Below are positions 1 through 5,430 of a stretch of 10,125 nucleotides of DNA, piece by piece. Source of the DNA: JAUWQU01 sp964605095 (lineage in GTDB: Bacteria > Planctomycetota > Phycisphaerae > SM23-33). The notes under the pieces were generated by a model. That model did not search any database, was not told the origin of the DNA, and was given only the letters and a program-made list of their open reading frames with translations. How positions within the stretch are numbered: the first letter of the stretch is position 1; the number at the start of each line of letters is the position of its first letter. The stretch is from positions 1 to 10,125 of the forward strand of contig CAZSBS010000178.1 of NCBI GenBank assembly GCA_964605095.1. Direction: 5' to 3'. Position numbers and translations under genes: made by a program.

Positions 1-995
<995 letters not shown>

Positions 996-1001
996 TGGTT
1001 C

Positions 1002-1169
1002 ATGGCCAGATCGAAGGCAAGAGAATACGTCTGGATGCAGTGTACGGAGTGCGGCCAGCTTAACTACCGCACGAACGTGAAGGTCCAGGGTGGCGTGCCG
1101 AAACTTCAGTTGAAGAAGTACTGCCCGCATACCCGGACGAAAACGGTCCACAAACTGAAGCGGAAATAG
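1002..1169 (+). CDS. rpmG: 50S ribosomal protein L33
   Basis: L33 is a small protein of the large ribosomal subunit. The ORF encodes 55 residues, a normal family length, from ATG 1002 to TAG 1167-1169. GGAG at 989-992, at the end of tuf, is a suitable ribosome binding site 9 bases before the ATG. Family features are the YVW(x)QCTECG N-terminal strand, NYRTNVK at 21-27 and the LKKYCPHTR...TVHK strand near the end. The cysteines are C14, C17 and C41. The usual fourth zinc ligand, at residue 44, is threonine, so the zinc ribbon is incomplete unless H43 or H50 substitutes. The position between tuf and tRNA-Trp-secE is the common bacterial arrangement. Identity is firm; the metal-binding state is unknown. 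Confidence 0.95.
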   Translation: MARSKAREYVWMQCTECGQLNYRTNVKVQGGVPKLQLKKYCPHTRTKTVHKLKRK

Positions 1170-1196
1170 TTGCCGAACATAAGTCGGGCCAGGTGA

Positions 1197-1278
1197 GCCC
1201 GGCGGCACGCGGGCGCAGGCGCCCCGCCGGGCAAGGGTCTTCCCCCAAGAGGCCCTGAGAGCCCGAAGCCGGGGCGCC
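1197..1278 (+). promoter_or_regulatory. GC-rich structured spacer before tRNA-Trp with alternative folds
   Basis: The 124-base spacer between rpmG and the tRNA holds dense complementarity. Segment 1197-1205 is a perfect 9-nt complement of 1224-1232; its loop contains an inner helix, 1212-1215 with 1220-1223. Segment 1218-1226 is also a perfect 9-nt complement of 1270-1278, and 1228-1232 can pair with 1261-1265. That second arrangement encloses a small hairpin (1234-1241 with 1247-1256, 2-nt bulge). The two arrangements share 1218-1232 and exclude each other. No T-run follows, so this is not a classical intrinsic terminator. It may be a processing or transcript-stabilising structure for the tRNA leader; function is inferred only. 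Confidence 0.5.
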
Positions 1279-1293
1279 CGCGGCTCGCGAAAT

Positions 1294-1366
<73 letters not shown>

Positions 1367-1432
1367 TAGTGTGAGGTCGGTGGGGGGGGAAATGACGAAC
1401 CTGCAAGAGGATCTGTAAGAGGAAACGTAAAA

Positions 1433-1825
1433 GTGAGTTTCTTCGAGATATACAAAAAAGGTCAAGGCCGGTACGCCCGGATCATAACCTTCGTCGCGGG
1501 CTTGGCCCTGAGCGCGGGCGGCGCGGTGGTGCTCAGCGATAAGCTGGGAGCCTATGCCCCGCCGATCGTGCAGTACGGCGTGCCGTCGCTGTTTGTGGCG
1601 GCACTGGGTGCGCTGCTTTTCTGGATGGTCAATCGGCCGGCGTCGGCTGACTTCCTGATCGCCACCGAGGGCGAGATGAAGAAGGTCTCCTGGTCCAGCC
1701 GCAAGGAGATCATCGGTTCGACCAAGGTTGTCATCGTCGCGACGTTCATGCTGGCGGCCATCCTGGCTGCCGTGGACGCGGGCTTCGCGGTGCTGTCCCA
1801 ACTCATCGGTCTGATGGGAAGCTGA
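1433..1825 (+). CDS. secE: Preprotein translocase subunit SecE
   Basis: SecE is the small essential membrane subunit that clamps SecY in the SecYEG channel. The ORF gives 130 residues from a GTG start preceded by AAGAGGA (1417-1423), 9 bases upstream. Three hydrophobic stretches are visible, at about residues 17-34, 45-66 and 99-121. The conserved amphipathic segment just before the last one (about 78-95, with EMKKVSWSSRKEI) followed by the final helix is the SecE core signature. Many bacteria have a single-helix SecE of about 60-70 residues. This one has a three-helix layout like E. coli SecE (127 residues). It lies after tRNA-Trp and 27 bases before nusG, its usual partner gene. Identity rests on the motif plus context. 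Confidence 0.95.
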   Translation: MSFFEIYKKGQGRYARIITFVAGLALSAGGAVVLSDKLGAYAPPIVQYGVPSLFVAALGALLFWMVNRPASADFLIATEGEMKKVSWSSRKEIIGSTKVVIVATFMLAAILAAVDAGFAVLSQLIGLMGS

Positions 1826-1852
1826 CGCTATCCCAGCATCGGAAACCAACGA

Positions 1853-2407
1853 ATGGCCAAGCAATGGTATGTTCTCCGGGTAGCATCGAACAAGGAAGAG
1901 TCCGTTCGTGAGGCCCTGGAGCGCAAAGTAAAAATAGAAGGCCTCAATGAGAAGATCGGGCGCATCCTCGTGCCGACCGAGCGGCGCCCGAGTCCTCGCG
2001 GCCGGGCCGGCGAGAAGAAGTTCGTCGAGCGCAAGATGTACCCGGGTTACGTTTTCGTCGAGATGGAGTTGGAGGAAGACGGCCGAATCGGCGAGGACGC
2101 ATGGTTCTTAATCCGCGAGACCACCGGCGTGGGTGATTTCATCGGCGCCGCCGGCAGGCCCACGGCAATGAAGGCCTCCGACGTCGACAAGATGCTGATG
2201 CAGGTCGAGAAGGCCAAGGAAGGCGCGCCTGTCAGCGTCGACTTCAAGAAGGGCGACATGGTCAAAATCAAGGAGGGCGCGTTCGAGAACTTCGAGGGCG
2301 CCGTTGACGAGGTTCTGCCCGACAAGGGCCTTATCCGGGTCGAGGTGACGATCTTTGGCCGGGCCACGCCCGTCGAACTGGAATACTGGCAGGTGGAAAA
2401 GGCCTGA
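1853..2407 (+). CDS. nusG: Transcription termination/antitermination factor NusG
   Basis: NusG binds the clamp of RNA polymerase to modulate pausing and processivity, and through its KOW domain contacts Rho or ribosomal protein S10. The ORF encodes 184 residues, the standard length. The N-terminal NGN domain spans about 1-118: KQWYVLRV at the start, then KMYPGYVFVEM at 61-71 and a TTGVGDFIG strand at 90-98. The KOW domain is about 130-184, with FKKGDMVKIKEG at 131-142 and a core ending in VELEYWQVEK. The segment at about 43-60 is Arg/Lys-rich and probably an NGN loop. The ribosome binding site is weak (GGAAA at 1841-1845), and translation may be coupled to secE 27 bases upstream. A 93-base spacer follows before rplK. 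Confidence 0.97.
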   Translation: MAKQWYVLRVASNKEESVREALERKVKIEGLNEKIGRILVPTERRPSPRGRAGEKKFVERKMYPGYVFVEMELEEDGRIGEDAWFLIRETTGVGDFIGAAGRPTAMKASDVDKMLMQVEKAKEGAPVSVDFKKGDMVKIKEGAFENFEGAVDEVLPDKGLIRVEVTIFGRATPVELEYWQVEKA

Positions 2408-2500
2408 CGAGCCCGCCGAGCCCCGGGTCAACCCCCGGCTGGAAAACCTTAGAACAGGCAAAGAAAAGATCGCTGTCGCTATTCACGAAAGTAGTCAAAC

Positions 2501-2926
2501 ATGGCCAAGGAAATAACAGCTAAGATCAAGTTGCAGGCAGCGGGCGGCAAGGCGACCCCTGCGCCGCCGATTGGCCCAGCCCTCGGGCAGCATAACGTCA
2601 ACATCGGGCAGTTCGTCAGCCAGTTCAACGAGCGCACGCGCGAGTACGACGGCATGCCCATCCCGGTCATCATCACGGTTTACAAGGACCGGACGTTCAC
2701 GTTCATCATCAAGAGCCCGCCGGCCTCGGCGCTTCTGAAGGAAGCCGCCCAGGTCGCCAAAGGCTCCGGCGTGCCCAACAAGGAAAAGATCGGCACGGTT
2801 ACGGTTGCGCAGGTCAGGGCGATCGCCGAGCGGAAACTGGCTGACCTCAACGCCCGCAACCTCGACGCCGCAAGCCGCATCATTGAAGGCACGGCCAGGT
2901 CGATGGGCATAACGGTGACGAAGTAG
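2501..2926 (+). CDS. rplK: 50S ribosomal protein L11
   Basis: L11 forms, with 23S rRNA, the GTPase-associated centre at the base of the L12 stalk. It is needed for factor function and the stringent response. The ORF encodes 141 residues, the normal size. The proline-rich N-terminal helix region PAPPIGPALGQ is at 20-30; in this family it is the thiostrepton-contacting part. The C-terminal rRNA-binding domain ends in the signature RIIEGTARSMGI at 126-137. No good ribosome binding site is visible before ATG 2501; the leader 2408-2500 is purine-rich near the start codon. I could not identify the L1 repressor-binding site that often precedes rplK. Identity is certain. Confidence 0.98.
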   Translation: MAKEITAKIKLQAAGGKATPAPPIGPALGQHNVNIGQFVSQFNERTREYDGMPIPVIITVYKDRTFTFIIKSPPASALLKEAAQVAKGSGVPNKEKIGTVTVAQVRAIAERKLADLNARNLDAASRIIEGTARSMGITVTK

Positions 2927-2963
2927 GGCGCGGCTCTGGGCCGCAGCCAAGAGAAGAGTTCAG

Positions 2964-3038
2964 CGCAGAGAGTGCAGAGATCGCGGAGAAGAAGGAAGTT
3001 CATAAGTATTCCCCTCCGCGTTTTATGCGACCTCTGCG
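2964..3038. repeat. Imperfect palindromic repeat in rplK-rplA spacer
   Basis: The arms 2964-2988 and 3014-3038 are inverted copies. The outer 7 bases (CGCAGAG/CTCTGCG) and inner 7 bases (CGCGGAG/CTCCGCG) are perfectly complementary at equal spacing, and 5 of the 11 bases between them also match, so 19 of 25 positions pair. The loop is 25 bases. From memory, 'CTCTGCG...' palindromes of this look are dispersed in many environmental bacterial genomes and often yield spurious 'LRVLCDLC'-like peptides; this one does so in one frame. It is probably a dispersed repeat inserted in the operon. Whether it is transcriptionally active as a hairpin is unknown. Confidence 0.65.
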
Positions 3039-3084
3039 ATGAAAAGTTTTTCAGGGAAAGCAGTAAACGCGACATTAGCGGATT

Positions 3085-3141
3085 GGCGCCGCGGGCGCCC
3101 GGGCCAACCACGAGCCCCTTATCGTGGGAGTCCTGTTGGAC
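3085..3141 (+). promoter_or_regulatory. Hairpin-rich leader directly before rplA
   Basis: Three short hairpins lie in a row. They are 3085-3090 with 3094-3099 (GGCGCC on both sides), 3108-3113 with 3122-3127 (CCACGA/TCGTGG, 8-nt loop) and 3130-3133 with 3138-3141 (GTCC/GGAC, loop TGTT). The last ends 14 bases before the rplA start and abuts its ribosome binding site (AAAGG, 3144-3148). Ribosomal protein L1 represses its own operon in many bacteria by binding mRNA that mimics its 23S site. This region could be such a target, but I cannot match it to a known L1 site, so the role is a guess. Confidence 0.3.
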
Positions 3142-3155
3142 GAAAAGGCAACGCC

Positions 3156-3839
3156 ATGAGCAAGAAGCAGGGCAAGCGGTACCTCCAGTGGCTTGAGAAG
3201 GTGCCGAAAGAATCGTTGTCGCTGGCCGACGCGGTCACAGCCGTAAAGGCCATGACCGGCGGCAAGTTCGACCAGACAATCGAGTTGTCGATGCACCTGG
3301 GCATCGACCCCCGCCAGGCCGACCAGGCCATCCGCGGGTCGATCTCCCTCCCGCACGGCATTGGCCAGAGCCGCAAGGTCATCGCCTTCTGCGAGGGCGA
3401 CGACGTCGAGCGTGCCAAGGCTGCCGGCGCCGTCGAGGCCGGTGCGGACGAGCTTATCAAGAAAGTCGCCGACGGGTGGATGGACTTCGACGTGGCTGTG
3501 TCCACGCCGAAGATGATGCGCAGCGTCTCCCGCCTGGGCCGGGTTCTCGGCCCGCAGGGCAAGATGCCGTCGCCCAAGTCCGGCACGGTAGTCGAGGACA
3601 TCGCCAAGGCCGTCACCGAGTACGGCGCCGGCAAGGTGGAGTACCGCAACGACGACGGCGGGAACATCCACGCGCCGGTCGGCAAGATGAGCTTCGACGC
3701 CCAGAAGATCGTGGAGAACGCCGAGGCGCTTATCACCCACATAAGGCGCATCAAGCCCTCGACGTCCAAGGGAACCTATATCAAGAAGATCAGCCTGTCC
3801 GGCACGATGACGCCGGGCGTGCGGGTCCAGACGGCGTAA
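3156..3839 (+). CDS. rplA: 50S ribosomal protein L1
   Basis: L1 builds the mobile L1 stalk that guides deacylated tRNA out of the E site, and is commonly the translational repressor of the L11-L1 unit. From ATG 3156 the protein has 227 residues, typical for L1. The family signature GRVLGPQGKMPSPKSGTV is at 128-145, and the C-terminal segment GTYIKKISLSGTMTPGVRV is at 206-224. An in-frame ATG at 3039 would add 39 residues, but these come from the repeat and GC-rich spacer. ATG 3156 has AAAGG (3144-3148) before it and starts with the usual MSKK-type N-terminus. rplJ follows only 14 bases later, suggesting coupled translation. Identity is certain. Confidence 0.98.
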   Translation: MSKKQGKRYLQWLEKVPKESLSLADAVTAVKAMTGGKFDQTIELSMHLGIDPRQADQAIRGSISLPHGIGQSRKVIAFCEGDDVERAKAAGAVEAGADELIKKVADGWMDFDVAVSTPKMMRSVSRLGRVLGPQGKMPSPKSGTVVEDIAKAVTEYGAGKVEYRNDDGGNIHAPVGKMSFDAQKIVENAEALITHIRRIKPSTSKGTYIKKISLSGTMTPGVRVQTA

Positions 3840-3853
3840 GGGCCAGGTGCATC

Positions 3854-4471
3854 ATGAGTAAGCCAGTAAAGAAACTCATTCGAGATGAGCTGATCAAGCG
3901 GTTCGACGGCGTTACGCAACTTGCCGTCGTCGGCTTTGCCGGCGTGGACGCCAATACGACCAACGCCATTCGCGCACGGCTGGCCGGAAAGGACATCCGG
4001 GTCTCCGTCGTCAAGAACGCCCTGGCCAAACAGGCCTTCCACGAACTTGGCCTCGACGGGGCTGGACAACTTCTCGGCGGTCCATGCGCCGTAGCCTACG
4101 GGGCCGACAGCGTCGTTACGGTCGTCCGCGAACTGCTGGATATCGGTAAGGACACGCCAAACCTGGTTGTCAAGGCCGCCTTCATGGAAGGCGACGTGTT
4201 CACCCAGGAAAAGATCGAAGTCCTGAGCAAGTACCCGACCCGCCCAGAGGCGATCGGGCAGGTGCTCAGTTGCGTGCTGTCGGCCGGTGCGAACCTGGCA
4301 GCCTGCCTCATGGGTCCCGCCGGACAAATTGCGGGCATCCTCAAGAGTATCGAGGAAAAGGCCGGCAAAGATGCCGAAGGCGAGGCCGCCGCGCCAGAGG
4401 CTGCTGCAGAGGCCCCCGCGGGTGAAGCTGTCGCCGCCGCGGAAGCACCGGCGGCCCCGGCGGCAAGCTGA
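3854..4471 (+). CDS. rplJ: 50S ribosomal protein L10
   Basis: L10 anchors the L12 dimers to the ribosome and in many bacteria regulates rplJL translation as an L10-L12 complex. The protein has 205 residues from ATG 3854, with AGGTG at 3845-3849. The globular domain (about 1-128) contains KNALAKQAF at 54-62 and the GGPCAVAYG strand at 75-83. The long helix that carries L12 dimers is at about 131-170. After it comes a low-complexity Ala/Glu/Pro tail (about 171-205), longer than in E. coli L10 (165 residues in total). The rplA-rplJ gap is only 14 bases, so a long L10 leader of the E. coli kind cannot lie directly upstream. Downstream a palindrome separates it from rplL. Confidence 0.97.
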   Translation: MSKPVKKLIRDELIKRFDGVTQLAVVGFAGVDANTTNAIRARLAGKDIRVSVVKNALAKQAFHELGLDGAGQLLGGPCAVAYGADSVVTVVRELLDIGKDTPNLVVKAAFMEGDVFTQEKIEVLSKYPTRPEAIGQVLSCVLSAGANLAACLMGPAGQIAGILKSIEEKAGKDAEGEAAAPEAAAEAPAGEAVAAAEAPAAPAAS

Positions 4472-4475
4472 CATA

Positions 4476-4633
4476 AAATCCGAAATCCTAATTTCGAAAT
4501 ACTAAACAAATTCAAAATTCGAAATATGAAATTCAAAACAAGCAAGGCGTCATCGGCATCCTGTGGCGTTTTGAACATTTGAGTTTTTGATATTTGGATT
4601 TGTTTGGGATTTCGGATTTAGAAATTAGGATTT
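4476..4633. repeat. Large AT-rich inverted repeat between rplJ and rplL
   Basis: Arm 4476-4539 (64 nt) and the reverse complement of 4568-4633 (66 nt) align almost without gaps. In the outer 50 positions I count 38 matches, and the innermost TTCAAAAC matches exactly. The loop 4540-4567 is 28 nt and GC-richer. The arms are built from AAATCC/GAAAT/CAAATTC-like words and are strikingly AT-rich against the GC-rich genes. AGCTG occurs just left (4466-4470, overlapping the rplJ end) and directly right (4634-4638), a possible but weak target duplication. No coding capacity is evident. It looks like a dispersed non-autonomous palindromic element. From memory, similar 'TTCGAAATT' palindromes occur in planctomycete genomes. 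Confidence 0.75.
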
Positions 4634-4790
4634 AGCTGTTCAGAGTGTGCAGGAAGAACAAATAGAGTTTCAAGCGGCGCCGAGGGCCTGCTGCGGATTG
4701 GGTCCCTAGTGGGCTTAAATGGAAACCAAAGGGGTTTCCGCCTATCAGGCCGGCATCGAAGCGCACGCAACGATAGAATAAGGTGTGATA
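4634..4790 (+). promoter_or_regulatory. rplL leader, structured, no clear promoter
   Basis: This is the rest of the 319-base gap between rplJ and rplL (4472-4790). It contains a perfect 7-bp hairpin, 4721-4727 (GGAAACC) with 4733-4739 (GGTTTCC) and a 5-nt loop. A possible enclosing helix is 4685-4690 (GGCCTG) with 4746-4751 (CAGGCC). No T-run follows the hairpin, so it is not a typical terminator. I found no convincing -35/-10 pair, although rplL is now far from rplJ. AAGGTG at 4780-4785 is the ribosome binding site of rplL. Confidence 0.4.
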
Positions 4791-5216
4791 ATGTCAGAAG
4801 AAGCAACCGCAACACAGGAAGCTGCCCCAACGCAGGAATTCTCGGCCGAGACAAAGAGCCTTGGCGACAAGATCGCCTCTTTGACCCTCAAGCAGGCCGT
4901 TGAACTGAAGGATTACCTCAAGAGCGCGTACGGCATCGAGCCGGCGGCAGGCGGTGCGGTGATGATGGCCGCAGCTGCCCCGGCAGCAGAGGCCGTCGAG
5001 GAGAAGACCACGTTTGACGTGGTCCTCAAGGCTTTCGGCGACAACAAGATCAGCGTAATCAAGGTCGTCCGCTCCCTGACGAGCCTGGGCCTCAAGGAGG
5101 CCAAGGACCTTGTCGAAGGCGCGCCCAAGACCGTCAAGGAAGGCATCTCCAAGGAAGACGCGGAGACCGCCAAGAAGCAACTGGAAGATGCCGGCGCCAC
5201 TGTCGAGTTGAAGTAG
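4791..5216 (+). CDS. rplL: 50S ribosomal protein L7/L12
   Basis: L12 is the multicopy stalk protein that recruits and activates translation GTPases. The chosen ATG at 4791 gives 141 residues. A GTG six bases upstream is in frame but belongs to the ribosome binding site AAGGTG (4780-4785). The N-terminal dimerisation and L10-binding helices span about 18-50 (SLGDKIASLTLKQAVELKDYL). An Ala-rich hinge lies at about 51-70. The C-terminal factor-binding domain (71-141) shows EEKTTFDVVL, KISVIKVVR and LGLKEAKDLVEGAPKTVKEG. It is longer than the common 120-128 residues because of about 17 extra acidic/Thr/Ala residues at the N-terminus. Unusually, a palindrome lies between it and rplJ. Confidence 0.97.
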   Translation: MSEEATATQEAAPTQEFSAETKSLGDKIASLTLKQAVELKDYLKSAYGIEPAAGGAVMMAAAAPAAEAVEEKTTFDVVLKAFGDNKISVIKVVRSLTSLGLKEAKDLVEGAPKTVKEGISKEDAETAKKQLEDAGATVELK

Positions 5217-5288
5217 TCGCAAGCCAGGGCGCGGTTTCGACAGGCAATTGGACGGCTGGACATTTTTGGAGTTTTTGGAAGAGACTTT

Positions 5289-5344
5289 CGGCGCTTGGAC
5301 CCGGAAACAGTGGGGCTCTGTCCCACCTTCCGGGTCCGGCGCCG
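5289..5344 (+). terminator. Strong GC hairpin between rplL and rpoB (attenuator or processing site)
   Basis: Helix 5297-5305 (GGACCCGGA) pairs perfectly with 5329-5337 (TCCGGGTCC). It extends outward across a small internal loop by 5289-5294 (CGGCGC) with 5339-5344 (GCGCCG), and inward by 5310-5314 (GTGGG) with 5322-5326 (CCCAC). No T-tract follows, so full intrinsic termination is doubtful. In E. coli the rplL-rpoB spacer carries a partial terminator and an RNase III site that lower rpoBC expression relative to rplJL. A similar role fits here but is inferred. Confidence 0.6.
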
Positions 5345-5350
5345 GAACTA

Positions 5351-5380
5351 TTGAATTGCCCCAGCCTGATCGGTTATACT
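5351..5380 (+). promoter_or_regulatory. Candidate sigma70-type promoter for rpoBC
   Basis: TTGAAT (5351-5356) and TATACT (5375-5380) are separated by 18 bases. Each hexamer is close to the TTGACA/TATAAT consensus (4 of 6 and 5 of 6). It starts 6 bases after the strong hairpin and ends 50 bases before the rpoB ATG, leaving a leader of about 40 bases. The position is ideal for a secondary promoter that uncouples polymerase from ribosomal-protein synthesis. No transcript data are available to me. Confidence 0.55.
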
Positions 5381-5430
5381 AGACAATTCGCTAACAAACG
5401 CCAAGAAGCTTACGCGAAGAGGAAACTCCT

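Noticed and set aside
2408..2500. Promoter or L1-binding site before rplK
   Set aside because: No -35/-10 pair with acceptable spacing and no convincing match to the L1 target structure; the CCCGGG/CCCCCGG words pair only partly.
3039..3155. 39-residue N-terminal extension of L1
   Set aside because: It is encoded by the palindromic repeat and the GC-rich spacer. The start at 3156 has a ribosome binding site and gives the normal L1 length.
2972..3196. Small plus-strand ORF with an LRVLCDLCDEKFF-like peptide
   Set aside because: It is a translation of the palindromic repeat and overlaps rplA in another frame; such peptides are typical artefacts of this repeat type.
3476..3853. 126-codon upstream extension of the rplJ frame
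   Set aside because: It lies entirely within rplA in another frame. ATG 3854 gives a normal L10 N-terminus with a ribosome binding site.
4785..4790. GTG start for rplL two codons upstream
   Set aside because: This GTG is part of the AAGGTG ribosome binding site of the ATG at 4791.
5263..5279. Tandem TTTTTGGA repeat as an intrinsic terminator T-tract after rplL
   Set aside because: No stable GC stem directly precedes it; only weak 4-bp pairings can be drawn.
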